A stretch of DNA of 64,000 nucleotides from Clostridiales bacterium (GCA_017617295.1 JAFZWN010000042.1:1-64000), one strand, 5' to 3'. Counted from the stretch's first letter, positions 52,794 through 62,933 are shown. The notes: a model not told the origin generated them from the sequence alone. Numbers and translations are program-made.

Positions 52794-55700
52794 TTATCTG
52801 ATAATACCGTAACTTGCACAGATCCTTGTAAACTCGACAGACTGTGCAAATCCATTGAAGACCTCTTCTCTTGATATACCGGAATCAAGCTGTCCTACCC
52901 ACGCATCATAGCCTGCCTGATCCGGTTCTCTTCCCATAAAGGTCCTGTAGAGTCTTGCCACATATTCGCCATTATCGACATTCTGTCCAGTGAACTCTTC
53001 GCTAAAGAAGAATCCTCTAGCTGCTCCGGTTCCAGTATCACGCTGATTTGCCAGCTGATGTGCCCAGGCCATAAGTCCTCCCTGATCCGCATTCCTGTTG
53101 AGACAGGTCGTGTAAAGTCTTGTCGCAAAATCGATAGTTGCCTGATTCGGTTCGACTTCTATGGATGGAGTTCCGGTTCCGCCTGAAGGAATGCCATAGG
53201 AAAGGCAGAGATTTGCCCATTCAGTGGAATTAATGAATCCTTCAATGACATTCTGTCTGTTTTCACCACCGTCGAGAACACCTACCCAGGCAGCCAGTCC
53301 GCCTTCATCGGCTTCTCTTCCGAAGAAAGTTCGATACAGAGTCTGAACAAATTCAGTGTTGGAGCAATTCTTGTTAAGGAATTCATCACTATAGAGGAAT
53401 CCTCTTGCCAGATCGGCGCCTGTATTTTGTCCCGATGTTACAGTATCGACCCACTGCTGCTGACCGACAGGATCAGATCTTCTTCCAAGAGCTACGGTAT
53501 AAAGCCTTTCAACGAAGTCACTGACACCGTTCGTGTTACTATCTTCAGGAGTAGGAACAACCGTGACATCGGCAGGAGTCGTCGGAGTCGGTTCAGGAGT
53601 TGTTGTTGAATCTGCAGCAGGGTTTTGTACGGGTGTTGGAGTCGTTGTAGAATCCGTAGCAGGGGGTTGTGCAGGCGTTGGAGTCGTTGTAGAGTCCGCA
53701 ACAGGGTTTTGTGTAGGAACAGGAGTTATAAAATCCATATCCGATTCAGGCGTTACGGTTACATTAACACAATTATCCGTAACGCGGACTCTGCATTTCC
53801 ATTCCGGGATGTTGCTAAAGGTGTTATTTGAGATTGTTGCAGTATTGACGTTGTCAAGATACATACCATGCCCGTTCGTATTTGAAATACTGTTTCCATT
53901 GACAGTCAGGTTTCTGCATCCTGAGAAGCATATTCCAATTGAACCGCTATCGGAAATGGTATTATTTTCAAATCGTCCTGTTGAATCTACTGCATTGATT
54001 TGATGACTTGAAGTATTCCCGAAATTATTGTTTGTAACAGAAACATTTGAATTCTCATAGATTTGCAGAGCGTTTACACCTCCGCTGATTGTGTTTCCGT
54101 CTATGGTTGCAGTTGATGTTCCCTTAATGGTAATACCTGCTTCAGTATAGTTGCCGATGATATTGTTACTGATGTTGACGTTAGATCCGGATACTCCTAT
54201 AGAAGATCTATAGGGAGCGGATGTATTATTCATAGTATTATCAGATATTGTAACTCCATTGGAATCACTAACGTATACCAAGTATTTGGATGATTTCATG
54301 AAGGTATTGCCGGATATAGATACATCGTGGCCGGACATATTGTTGACATAAATGCAGTTATTGCCGTCAGTACTTAAATCGTTGCCCGATACCATTATGT
54401 CATCATCACCTCTATCAATCAGTATGCACGCTGTGATACTGTTGTCTGTTGTATTTATGGTATTGTCACGTATGGTAGCTCCATGAGAATCTAAAAGATG
54501 AATGTAACCACCTTCAAGAGTACAGTTGGAGATCACGGCAGCTGACTGGTTTATCATGATATTTTTATTGAATGTTTCATGTCCGACCGTAACTGATGCG
54601 TTCTCGACATATAACTCATTATTTCCATTTGTTGCATATGCATTTTGATGTTCTTCGGAAATATTATTGATAACAATCCCGTCGGAATCTTTAATGTATA
54701 TGCACGTTGTATTGGATCCGGATAATATGTTGGAGTCAATAGCTATGTTTGATGAAGACTCGGTAATCATAATGTTAGAATGGATCTTATCGTCAGATTT
54801 TATAGCATTACCGGTAATTGTAATCCCGGAAGATGTTTGTAGAAATATTGGAGAAAAAACATTAACATAGTCGGTATATGAATCCGGCGTGACCGTACCT
54901 GTTATTGTATTTCCGATGATAAGAGAGTTATGAGCATCATTAAAATCACAGAAACTTCCAACATTGGTTGCAGTGTTGTTTTTAATGATCATATTGTTGA
55001 AGCTGTATGCTGAGATGCACGTTGCACGGATATTATTGAATGTATTGTTTTCGACTATGATCTTATCTGCGTATCCGATAGCATAATTTTGGTCATTAGG
55101 AGAAGAAGAGATCGTATGGTGTGTTCCTAGTCCGCGGAAAACATTGTCAAATGTACAGTTTCTAACCGTAATATTATTACAGGGAGTTCCGTCCGCTGCC
55201 GGTCCGCCGCCCTCGCCAATCTCATTCATAAAATCCATATGAATGGCTTCAATCGGACAATGACGAGCAATCTTATCTTCTTCACTAAGACCTGAGTCAT
55301 AAAAACGTCTGTCATCTCCCGTGAAGACCTGAGCATCCTTGAACGTACAATTATCGATTAGTACTTTATTACTTCCGCTGATGTTTATCATATGGTTTAC
55401 GGCATCAGTTATAGTAATGTTGTTAAAGATAATGTTATTGGCGTGAGTAATAACGAGTATATTAGCAAAATCATGATCTGCTAAGTTTCTGTTTGCATTC
55501 CATGTTCCTCCCTCTATAAACACATTATGAATGGCATCATACCCGCCAACGGCGATATTGTTTGCATTCGCAGAACCATCTCCGGACATGAGCATATCGC
55601 CGCCGGGCCAATTATCCGATCGTATTATTTCTGTGCCTTCTTCTAATATCAGACGTGTGTTAGAGTAGATATAAAGGCTTCCGTTAGTAGTATATACTCC

Positions 55701-55961
55701 CGCAGGGATCGTAATCTGAGTAAGAACAGTCTCATCTGCCCCAATTGCCTGATTAAGAGCTTCCTGAATAAAGGTGGTATCGTCGCCCACTGCTGCATCG
55801 CGACTGACAGTGATCTCGTTTATAGTCTCATACCCGATCTCGTTCCAATCTGCCGGACCCGAGGCTTCTATCGGTTCGGAAGCCATTGCCGAAAATGCCG
55901 GCATGTTCAGAGTTAAACATATAACTAAAGTGATTAATATGGATTTAGCTGTTTTTTTCAT
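52794..55961 (-). CDS. Secreted parallel beta-helix protein with DUF4214 tail
   Basis: A 1055-residue exported protein. A signal peptide (KKTAKSILITLVICLTLN, cut near MASEP) leads to a pectate-lyase-like right-handed beta-helix of about 690 residues made of many short NN/NTxSGN-type coils (SNTRLILEEGTEI, NNIIFNNITITDAVNH, ENNTFNNI). A Pro/Thr linker of 14-residue repeats follows. The C-terminus (about 805-1055) is DUF4214 in two tandem pairs (RLYTVALGRRSDPVG, YRTFFGREADEGGLAAW, LYTTCLNRNADQGGL, YRTFMGREPDQAGYDAW). Helix proteins of this type cut, epimerise or bind polysaccharides; which applies is unknown. GAGGTG six bases before the ATG at 55961 sets the start. Confidence 0.88.
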   Translation of the reverse strand: MKKTAKSILITLVICLTLNMPAFSAMASEPIEASGPADWNEIGYETINEITVSRDAAVGDDTTFIQEALNQAIGADETVLTQITIPAGVYTTNGSLYIYSNTRLILEEGTEIIRSDNWPGGDMLMSGDGSANANNIAVGGYDAIHNVFIEGGTWNANRNLADHDFANILVITHANNIIFNNITITDAVNHMINISGSNKVLIDNCTFKDAQVFTGDDRRFYDSGLSEEDKIARHCPIEAIHMDFMNEIGEGGGPAADGTPCNNITVRNCTFDNVFRGLGTHHTISSSPNDQNYAIGYADKIIVENNTFNNIRATCISAYSFNNMIIKNNTATNVGSFCDFNDAHNSLIIGNTITGTVTPDSYTDYVNVFSPIFLQTSSGITITGNAIKSDDKIHSNIMITESSSNIAIDSNILSGSNTTCIYIKDSDGIVINNISEEHQNAYATNGNNELYVENASVTVGHETFNKNIMINQSAAVISNCTLEGGYIHLLDSHGATIRDNTINTTDNSITACILIDRGDDDIMVSGNDLSTDGNNCIYVNNMSGHDVSISGNTFMKSSKYLVYVSDSNGVTISDNTMNNTSAPYRSSIGVSGSNVNISNNIIGNYTEAGITIKGTSTATIDGNTISGGVNALQIYENSNVSVTNNNFGNTSSHQINAVDSTGRFENNTISDSGSIGICFSGCRNLTVNGNSISNTNGHGMYLDNVNTATISNNTFSNIPEWKCRVRVTDNCVNVTVTPESDMDFITPVPTQNPVADSTTTPTPAQPPATDSTTTPTPVQNPAADSTTTPEPTPTTPADVTVVPTPEDSNTNGVSDFVERLYTVALGRRSDPVGQQQWVDTVTSGQNTGADLARGFLYSDEFLNKNCSNTEFVQTLYRTFFGREADEGGLAAWVGVLDGGENRQNVIEGFINSTEWANLCLSYGIPSGGTGTPSIEVEPNQATIDFATRLYTTCLNRNADQGGLMAWAHQLANQRDTGTGAARGFFFSEEFTGQNVDNGEYVARLYRTFMGREPDQAGYDAWVGQLDSGISREEVFNGFAQSVEFTRICASYGIIR
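53602..53727 (-). repeat. Three 42-bp tandem repeats coding the Pro/Thr linker
   Basis: Units start at 53602, 53644 and 53686, exactly 42 bases apart, and encode PTPAQPPATDSTTT-type 14-mers between the beta-helix and the DUF4214 domains. Length variation here by slippage is plausible. Confidence 0.8.
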
Positions 55962-56158
55962 ATAATTCACCTCAACTTTCAATTCATACCTTACAACAAT
56001 AGATTATAATGTTGCGGTATACATGCCATTATTATTCTGTTATATTTTTGTGAACTTTCGAACGGGCAGGAATATATAGTTGCGAACGGACTCCATTAAT
56101 CCTGAGAGGCAGACGCCACGGATAATGTCGGTTGAACGGATATCCTTATCTTTAATGA

Positions 56159-57670
56159 TCAATTAGATGTTTCTTTTTTCAGATGCAACTTTTTCAGCAC
56201 TAAGTTAATTACTTCCAGTATTATCTCATCCTTGAATATGATCATAAGGATCCCGTATACTCCAAAGAACAATACAGATGCTATGGCAAGCTTTGTAAGA
56301 TTATAAAGTAAGATCTTTCCTTCAAGGAAGGGAATGTTCAAGTCAAATAATTTGATCCCGAAAGAAACAGCCAGACCTGCCAACGTTGCCAAGGTTATCT
56401 TAACATAATGAACCTGCTTGAACGATTGTATGATCGGCACCTCATTTTTCAGCTTTACCAGGAATATAAGCTGGACAACAAGTACGGCAAATTCGGCGGC
56501 AAGAGTTCCTATGGCCGCCCCTAGTGCTTTGTATTCGGGAATAAGAAGGAAATTGAGGATAAGGTCTACAACGGCTCCTACGGCAGTAGAGCAGACAACG
56601 AGCTTTTCTTTTCCAAGCGGTAAAAGGATCTGAAAACCGATGATATTGGTGATTCCGATAAGTACCAAAGTCGGCATGATAACCATCATGGGGTGAACAG
56701 ATGCTTCAAATTGTAAACCTGAAGCAACCATTATACTCTCAAAAGCAAAATACGTAAAAAAGACAAAGAGCGGAACTGATATTACAAAGACAAAACGAAG
56801 CGCTTTGGCGGTAATTCGATAGAATTCATCGTACAGCTTATTTTCCACATAGTAGGATACTCGAGGATATAATACAGCACCTAAGGATGTAACCAATGCA
56901 ACAAGTACGGACTTGATCTTTGTAGCCGATTCGTAATATCCGACATCAGTTCTTGTGGTCATTACGCCCAACATAAATCTATCCAGATTTAAGTAGATGG
57001 AGATCGTACAGGCGAATGCGAAAAAAGTAATGGTAGGTCCTATATGTTGTTTCAGATTAAGCTTGCCCAGCCCCTTGAAAACGATCATTTTCCGAAGATG
57101 AACAAAATTCATGATGTTAGAAGCGGATGCAGCAAATATTGTAATGGCACCGTAAATTACAACATCATTTTCGGTCCTGACGAGCAAGTACATGGCAATA
57201 AATGCTATAAATTTAAAAATCAAAGATCTGACCGTGATATATCTGTACTGCTCGATTGCTTTATAGAAAAACTCGACACCGATCGATGACAATAATATCG
57301 TCGATCCCAATATGAACATCAGCGCCTTGTCACAAGAGAACTGCGGTATCAAAAAAACAGCAGGAATAAAAACAATATAGACTACAAACGTCAATATCAG
57401 ATTTATTGCCTGTAATTCCAAAACGGTCTTGCTCAAAAGGGCCTTATTATCACGGACTTTGGCACATGCTCTTATTCCGTATGTCGGTATACCCAGAGAT
57501 GCGAAAAGAGCAAAATAGTTAACAGCTGAACTTGCAAAACCGACTCTTCCTGTTCCGGCGGGTCCCAGAACACGATTTATATATGGGTTAGTGAGTATCG
57601 GGAATATGATACTCGACAGTGAAAGCATAGTATTAAGTATAAAGTTCTTTTTTACTGACGGTTGTCCCAC
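56159..57670 (-). CDS. wzx: Wzx-type oligosaccharide flippase
   Basis: A 503-residue protein with 12-14 hydrophobic segments and the MVF/MATE-like polysaccharide transporter start: KNFILNTMLSLSSIIFPILT, NPYINRVLGPAGTGRVGFAS and FALFASLGIPTYGIR. It flips lipid-linked repeat units to the outer face of the membrane. It is placed beside a likely polymerase on the opposite strand. The GTG at 57670 is used with GGAT upstream; the start could be up to 14 codons later. Confidence 0.9.
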   Translation of the reverse strand: MGQPSVKKNFILNTMLSLSSIIFPILTNPYINRVLGPAGTGRVGFASSAVNYFALFASLGIPTYGIRACAKVRDNKALLSKTVLELQAINLILTFVVYIVFIPAVFLIPQFSCDKALMFILGSTILLSSIGVEFFYKAIEQYRYITVRSLIFKFIAFIAMYLLVRTENDVVIYGAITIFAASASNIMNFVHLRKMIVFKGLGKLNLKQHIGPTITFFAFACTISIYLNLDRFMLGVMTTRTDVGYYESATKIKSVLVALVTSLGAVLYPRVSYYVENKLYDEFYRITAKALRFVFVISVPLFVFFTYFAFESIMVASGLQFEASVHPMMVIMPTLVLIGITNIIGFQILLPLGKEKLVVCSTAVGAVVDLILNFLLIPEYKALGAAIGTLAAEFAVLVVQLIFLVKLKNEVPIIQSFKQVHYVKITLATLAGLAVSFGIKLFDLNIPFLEGKILLYNLTKLAIASVLFFGVYGILMIIFKDEIILEVINLVLKKLHLKKETSN

Positions 57671-57828
57671 TTACAGATCCGATCCTTTGATTTTTCTTAG
57701 AAGACTATTCTAATACAATATTATAATATATAAAATAAGTAAGATTGATTGTATTGTATAATTGTATAAGTGAAGTATAATAAGTAATGCTCAGCATTTA
57801 GATATTTCAGGTTTCTCAAGGATTTTAG
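57671..57828. promoter_or_regulatory. Very A+T-rich divergent promoter region
   Basis: This 158-bp gap between wzx and the polymerase-like gene holds several TATAAT copies, for example 57757-57762 and 57776-57781 on the plus strand and further TATAAT-like sequence near 57721 for the minus strand. No -35 box is good enough to choose one. AAGGA lies seven bases before the plus-strand ATG. Confidence 0.4.
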
Positions 57829-59073
57829 ATGGAGAATAACAGTTTAAACAACGAATGGCAAAGACCGATAAATATACTGTATTACAGTATTTTTGCCGGA
57901 ATATTTAACTATCATTTTATGGCATCCACTATGTTATATGGTGAATATTTTAAAGATTATTTTCCTGTATTTTCTGACATTTACGATAAGTGTTATTGGA
58001 TCCTTCTCGGACTATCGATCTTTACTGTCATCGTCTTGTTCAAGGGAGTGAAACCGAAGATCTTCCCGATTGCGATACTTGCAGTGGCTTTGCTGTACGA
58101 TCATTTCAGAGATATCACGACCATGCGAAGTCTCTCGATATTTTTGATGCTTATCATTTGTTCAAAAGAGAAATCATACAAAGTTATCGGAGTCATATCA
58201 CTGATAAGCGGTTGGGGATGGGTTATCTCAAGCGCAGTTGCCTGTAAAATGGGATTGATCCCAGATATTGTTTTCGGCAATCGTCATTCACTGGGCAGCA
58301 TATATATGACAGATCTTGCCTGTCATTTTCTGACACTTATGATGGTTACATGCATCATTCGTAAAGGTAAGCTCAAAATTTGGGAATATGCCGGTGCTTT
58401 TGCTCTTTTGGCCGTTAACATCCTGCTTATGAAGGCCAAAGTAGGTTTTCTATGTCTTTTTATTCTGATGGCGGGAACGTTATATTATCAATATGTATTA
58501 CCTCATAATCAAATCGGTATTGGCATTAAGAGAAATTATAAGAAAATGTGTTTTTTTGCTATTTTGATTCTAGTTCCATTGATGATATATTTAACCGCAA
58601 CCTACACTACAGATCCAAATGTACTTTATAACAAGGTAGGTGCACTTGATACTATCAAATCCAGGTTAATGCTTGGAAGAAAAGCTATGGACCAATACCC
58701 GATTACATTTTGGGGTACATATATACCGGAAAGAGGCAACGGGGGTAATACAACCGGAGTAGTTACTGATTATTTTTTCTTGGATATATCATATGTAAGA
58801 GTGCTTTTTAAAGAGGGTATAGTTATATTTGCTCTGGTAATCATCTTGTTTGTTAAACTTCAGAAAGTCTTGGCAGACTGTAAATGTATATATCTCATGT
58901 TTGTAGTTTTTGTGTTTTTATTGGATTGCTCAATAGAGCACCACATTTTAGAAATCGGGTATGATATATTGCCGTATTTGCTCTTCTGTAATGTGTTTAC
59001 GAAGGAAGATACAGTTGCTTTAACTAAACAAGTACAGACATCTGGTAATATTTTAACGTGCTATAAATGCTGA
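57829..59073 (+). CDS. Polytopic membrane protein, probable Wzy polysaccharide polymerase
   Basis: A 414-residue protein with about ten hydrophobic segments and one longer polar loop near residues 260-310 (YTTDPNVLYNKVGALDTIKS, then RKAMDQYPITFWGTYIPERG). The layout with a large loop in the C-terminal half is that of O-antigen polymerases, which have almost no sequence conservation. As the only such protein in a locus with Wzx and an initiating transferase it is the best polymerase candidate. The A+T-rich composition is shared with the neighbours. Confidence 0.7.
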   Translation: MENNSLNNEWQRPINILYYSIFAGIFNYHFMASTMLYGEYFKDYFPVFSDIYDKCYWILLGLSIFTVIVLFKGVKPKIFPIAILAVALLYDHFRDITTMRSLSIFLMLIICSKEKSYKVIGVISLISGWGWVISSAVACKMGLIPDIVFGNRHSLGSIYMTDLACHFLTLMMVTCIIRKGKLKIWEYAGAFALLAVNILLMKAKVGFLCLFILMAGTLYYQYVLPHNQIGIGIKRNYKKMCFFAILILVPLMIYLTATYTTDPNVLYNKVGALDTIKSRLMLGRKAMDQYPITFWGTYIPERGNGGNTTGVVTDYFFLDISYVRVLFKEGIVIFALVIILFVKLQKVLADCKCIYLMFVVFVFLLDCSIEHHILEIGYDILPYLLFCNVFTKEDTVALTKQVQTSGNILTCYKC

Positions 59074-59102
59074 TTGAACAAACCAATATAAAGGAGACTT
59101 AC

Positions 59103-60107
59103 ATGGCCGAGAATAATAAGATTGATGTTGTAATATCATGGGTTGACGGGAATGATCCTGTTTGGCAAGAAGAAAAAAACTCTTGGAAGGCTAAGAAAAC
59201 GTCTCAGGATAAAACTGCTGTAGCCGTCAATCGATATAGAGAATGGGATAATCTTCAGTATGTTTTCAGAGGAATAGAGAAGAATATGCCATGGGTAAAT
59301 AATGTATATCTGGTTACTTGGGGGCATTTACCCAAATGGCTCAACACAGAACATCCTAACTTGCACATAATTAATCATAAAGAATACATCCCTAACGAGT
59401 ATTTGCCTACATTTAATTCAAGTGTAATTGAGATCCATTTGCATCGTATTCCGGGAATAGCCGAAAACTTTTTGTACTTCAATGATGATATGTTTACTAT
59501 CAAGCCGACTAAGAGCACGGATTTTTTTGTCGATGGAAAGCCTTGTGATCTGGCCGCTTTGTCTCCACAACCAATGCAGCGTGATGTTATCGCAAACATA
59601 GAAACCAATAATTTGGGTGTTCTGAATACTCATTTTACGGTTAATGATGTTAAGAAGAATAAGAAATTATGGTTGGATTTCCGTCACTTCGGTTCATATG
59701 CTGTTAGAACATTGTTGTTTATGAAGTTTTCTACTATCATAGGTGTTTTTGAACCGCATCTTCCCATTCCATGTGTAAAGAGCACCATGCAGGAAGTTTG
59801 GAATGCTGAATTTGATGTACATGACAAAACATCGAAGAATAAGTTCAGAGAAGCAACGGATGTAAGCATTTGGCTTACAAGACAGTGGCAACTTATGAAG
59901 GGCGAATTTGTTCCGCGCTCCAAGGATTTCGGAAAACTTCTTTCAGCCAGCAATATAGCCGGACTCGATTACTGCATAAATAACAAGAAATGCAAAGTGA
60001 TCTGCATTAATGATGATGCCAGGGTAAGTGATTTTGAAACAAATAAACGTGAGGTTAACTCTCGTTTGGAAAAAATCCTTCCCGAAAAATCAAAATTCGA
60101 GATATGA
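59103..60107 (+). CDS. Stealth-family sugar-phosphate transferase (copy 2)
   Basis: A 334-residue Stealth protein clearly related to the 45296-46297 copy: IDVVISWVDGNDPVWQ, VNRYREWDNLQYVFRGIEKN, HKEYIPNEYLPTFNS, HRIPGIAENFLYFNDD, and a later EATDVSIWLTRQWQL. It would join a sugar through a phosphodiester. The ATG at 59103 is chosen for AAGGAG six bases upstream; an earlier in-frame ATG at 59067 lies in the previous gene. It is followed by a GT4 and a Gtf3-like gene. Confidence 0.93.
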   Translation: MAENNKIDVVISWVDGNDPVWQEEKNSWKAKKTSQDKTAVAVNRYREWDNLQYVFRGIEKNMPWVNNVYLVTWGHLPKWLNTEHPNLHIINHKEYIPNEYLPTFNSSVIEIHLHRIPGIAENFLYFNDDMFTIKPTKSTDFFVDGKPCDLAALSPQPMQRDVIANIETNNLGVLNTHFTVNDVKKNKKLWLDFRHFGSYAVRTLLFMKFSTIIGVFEPHLPIPCVKSTMQEVWNAEFDVHDKTSKNKFREATDVSIWLTRQWQLMKGEFVPRSKDFGKLLSASNIAGLDYCINNKKCKVICINDDARVSDFETNKREVNSRLEKILPEKSKFEI

Positions 60108-60120
60108 GGTAACATAAGAC

Positions 60121-61212
60121 GTGGAGAGAGTTTTAGTTTGTGGATTTACCGAAAACAGAGGTGGAATGGAATCATATTTGATGAATGTTTACCGAAATAT
60201 TGATAGAGAGAAACTGCAATTCGATTTTATAAATCTTAATCCCGGTGAAATGGCGTTTACCGAAGAGATTAATTTATTAGGCGGACATGTTTATAAGATC
60301 CCAAGGAGACGGGATGATATAGCAGCACACAAAAAAGCACTTGATGATCTCCTGTCAGCGCATAACTATAAGGGAATGTATTATCAGTGCACACGTAGAC
60401 TGACTACGATGGAATTCTTTAAATTGGCCAAGAAATATGGAATAGAAAAGAGAGTCATCCATTCTCACAGTTCCGACGAAAAAGGTATAGGTACGGTTAG
60501 CTCCATCAGGAAAAAGTGCGCTGCATTGACTATGAATCGATATATTAATGGCAGGTTAGCTTGTTCTAAAGCTGCCGGTAAGTGGATGTTCGGGTCTAAA
60601 GAATATCTGGTGATCAATAATGGAATTGATCACCAAAAATACAGATTCAACTCCGAAAAAAGACAAACAATAAGATCAGAATACGGAATCAGCAATGATA
60701 CCTTCGTATTAGGTACAGTCGGAAGGTTAGCTTATGAGAAAAACCCGTTATTTATGATTGAACTTTTTAATGAATACAAAAAAAAGCACAAAAAAACTGT
60801 GTTTTTACATGTTGGTACCGGAGTCTATCTTGAGCAGATGAAGCAGCGAATTAAAGAGTTATCTTTAGAAGACTCATATCTTTTGTTAGGGGAAAGAAAA
60901 GATGTTTATGATCTGCTTAATGCGTTTGATGTTTTCTTGTTACCGTCTCTTTATGAAGGATTTCCCCTTGTATTAGTCGAGTCCCAAGCCAATGGATTGC
61001 AATGTGTTATTTCTGACAATATTACCAGAGATATAGACCTTACAGGATTAGTACAATATGGATCTATTCAAAATATATCGGAATGGATAGGCTTACTTGA
61101 AAATGCTAGGTCTCATTTTGTTGAAAGAGAAAAATATAGTGAAGTTGTCAGGGAAAAGGGATTTGGAATAGAAGATTCTGCCCGAAAGATCCAGGAGTAT
61201 TTTCTAAGTTGA
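60121..61212 (+). CDS. Family 4 glycosyltransferase (EpsF/CapM-like)
   Basis: A 363-residue GT-B enzyme. The acceptor half begins RVLVCGFTENRGGMESYLMN, followed by FDFINLNPGEMAF, as in clostridial and bacillar EPS transferases. The donor half begins LGTVGRLAYEKNPLF, and EGFPLVLVE is the E-x7-E motif. The GTG at 60121 is preceded only by GAGG at distance. It lies between Stealth copy 2 and Gtf3-like copy 2. Confidence 0.9.
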   Translation: MERVLVCGFTENRGGMESYLMNVYRNIDREKLQFDFINLNPGEMAFTEEINLLGGHVYKIPRRRDDIAAHKKALDDLLSAHNYKGMYYQCTRRLTTMEFFKLAKKYGIEKRVIHSHSSDEKGIGTVSSIRKKCAALTMNRYINGRLACSKAAGKWMFGSKEYLVINNGIDHQKYRFNSEKRQTIRSEYGISNDTFVLGTVGRLAYEKNPLFMIELFNEYKKKHKKTVFLHVGTGVYLEQMKQRIKELSLEDSYLLLGERKDVYDLLNAFDVFLLPSLYEGFPLVLVESQANGLQCVISDNITRDIDLTGLVQYGSIQNISEWIGLLENARSHFVEREKYSEVVREKGFGIEDSARKIQEYFLS

Positions 61213-61227
61213 GGAAGCGAGTTAAGA

Positions 61228-62271
61228 ATGGAGAATAAATACTACATTACAAGAAACCAACCCAAGGCTAATCATGCCGGAAGCAAGGCTGTTTTGGATA
61301 CAGAATTGATCCTTGAAAAGTGTAATTATCGCAGGATCAATATTTTTCCATATCGAAAAGGATTAGCACCTTTACGCAAGGCCGGTAATGTCTTGAGTTT
61401 GTTGAATGTTTATTCTATAAAGAATAATAGTTTGGTTGTAGTTGAACATCCGTTATATATCAATTCGTTGTACTTACAGACTCTTAAAAAACTCAAGGCA
61501 AAAAGAAATGTAAAGATAGCCTTTTTGATCCACGATTTCGAGACTTTAAGAAATCTGTTTCCTGATAATGAAATGATGAGGATCGTTGATAAGGAAATGA
61601 TCAGTATTTCTGATTACCTTATAGTTCACAACAAAAAGATGAAAGAATACTTCATATCTGAATATGATTTCAAGCCGGAACAGTTGATCGAGTTAGGTGT
61701 CTTTGACTACATATGTGAAGGTGAGAATAGTATCGCTGACAGATCAAAAGAGGAAGGGGTTACTATAGCAGGTAATCTGAACCCTACCAAGAGCGGATAT
61801 GTTTATAAACTGCAATCTTCAGCAGTACATACTACTTTTAATCTTTTCGGTGTGAATTTCGACCAAACTCTTTCAGGTGACAACGTTAAGTATTTTGGGT
61901 CTAAAGATGCTGATGAACTTCCTAATTGCTTGAATGGTAAGTATGGCCTTATCTGGGACGGATCTTCCGTTGAGTGCTGTGAAGGCGCTACAGGAGAATA
62001 TATAAGATACAATAATCCTCATAAAGTTTCTCTTTATATCGCAGCCGGATTGCCGATAATCATATGGCGTAAAGCTGCTTTGGCTGATTTCGTTATCGAT
62101 AATAATATCGGTTTTGTCATTGATAATCTGGAAGAGATCCCTGAGAAGATCTCAGCGATAAGTGATGAAGAATATGAGCTTTTTTCAAACAACATGAGAT
62201 CCTTATCGAAAAAAGTAAGGACTGGAGAATTCCTGGAAAATGCACTTAAGGAATTAGAAAGAAAAAATTGA
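61228..62271 (+). CDS. Gtf3-like glycosyltransferase (copy 2)
   Basis: A 347-residue GT-B protein paralogous to 46294-47361: IAFLIHDFETLR, YLIVHNKKM, TIAGNLNPTKSGYVY, YGLIWDGSSVECC, GEYIRYNNPHKVSLYIAAG and PIIIWRKAALADF. The N-terminus keeps the donor-independent start KYYITRNQPKANHAGSKA. Product specificity is unknown. GAGGAAGCGAG lies before the ATG. Only 21 bases separate its stop from the convergent acetyltransferase. Confidence 0.87.
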   Translation: MENKYYITRNQPKANHAGSKAVLDTELILEKCNYRRINIFPYRKGLAPLRKAGNVLSLLNVYSIKNNSLVVVEHPLYINSLYLQTLKKLKAKRNVKIAFLIHDFETLRNLFPDNEMMRIVDKEMISISDYLIVHNKKMKEYFISEYDFKPEQLIELGVFDYICEGENSIADRSKEEGVTIAGNLNPTKSGYVYKLQSSAVHTTFNLFGVNFDQTLSGDNVKYFGSKDADELPNCLNGKYGLIWDGSSVECCEGATGEYIRYNNPHKVSLYIAAGLPIIIWRKAALADFVIDNNIGFVIDNLEEIPEKISAISDEEYELFSNNMRSLSKKVRTGEFLENALKELERKN

Positions 62272-62292
62272 GGAGGCTATTTCCTTCTTCTA

Positions 62293-62910
62293 TTATTTTC
62301 TGGAACGGATTTTTTTGTTTCTTTCGTCAATTATCAGACTGTATGGAGGAACATCCTTTGAGATCAATGTTCCTCCACCGATTACAGATCCTTTTCCGAT
62401 TGTAACACCATCAAGGATTATTACGTTACTTCCGATCCAGCAGTCGTCTTCAACGGTGATTCCGTTTTGATTGACACCTTGGCTCTTTATGGTCGATTCC
62501 GTATCTGAGAAGACATGATTCTCTGCAAACAGACTGCACTTTGGTCCGAACATGACGTTAGAACCGATCGTTATCTTTCCTGAGCAACCGACATAATCGT
62601 AAGGTCCGATTGAACTGTGATCGCCCATGACAAGACCTTTGCCGAGATCTCCGCCATAGTAGCTTGACGGGCGGATCATGACACCGCGGCTGATGGTGAC
62701 GTTATCACCAAAAGAAAGGCCTTCGAAGCAAAGGTCGTGTATCTCGGAATGATCTTCGAATTTACCATTACGACCGCATCTGATGTGGCTTCCGTGAGTT
62801 ATGGTTACATCTTTACCTACAAGGAAAATTTTTAATGAACAGTCTTTTCCAAAGGCCTCTAAAAGCCTTTGCAGCGGTATTCTTGTATATGATGAATTTA
62901 TCCAATCCAT
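62293..62910 (-). CDS. Hexapeptide-repeat acyltransferase
   Basis: A 205-residue left-handed beta-helix protein with many hexapeptide turns (VTITHGSHIRCGRNGKF, VTISRGVMIRPSS, ITIGSNVMFGP, CWIGSNVIILDGVTIGKGS) and the ENHVFSD loop with the probable catalytic His. It probably O-acetylates a sugar from acetyl-CoA in the cytosol, as WcaF-like proteins do. It is preceded by a GT4 gene on the same strand with a 23-base gap and no clear ribosome binding site. Confidence 0.88.
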   Translation of the reverse strand: MDWINSSYTRIPLQRLLEAFGKDCSLKIFLVGKDVTITHGSHIRCGRNGKFEDHSEIHDLCFEGLSFGDNVTISRGVMIRPSSYYGGDLGKGLVMGDHSSIGPYDYVGCSGKITIGSNVMFGPKCSLFAENHVFSDTESTIKSQGVNQNGITVEDDCWIGSNVIILDGVTIGKGSVIGGGTLISKDVPPYSLIIDERNKKIRSRK

Positions 62911-62933
62911 TTATTTCGCTATGCATATCAGTC

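Noticed and set aside
53533-54003. 156-residue Val/Gly/Ser-rich frame on the plus strand
   Set aside because: It is the complement of the Pro/Thr linker repeats and beta-helix end of the secreted protein.
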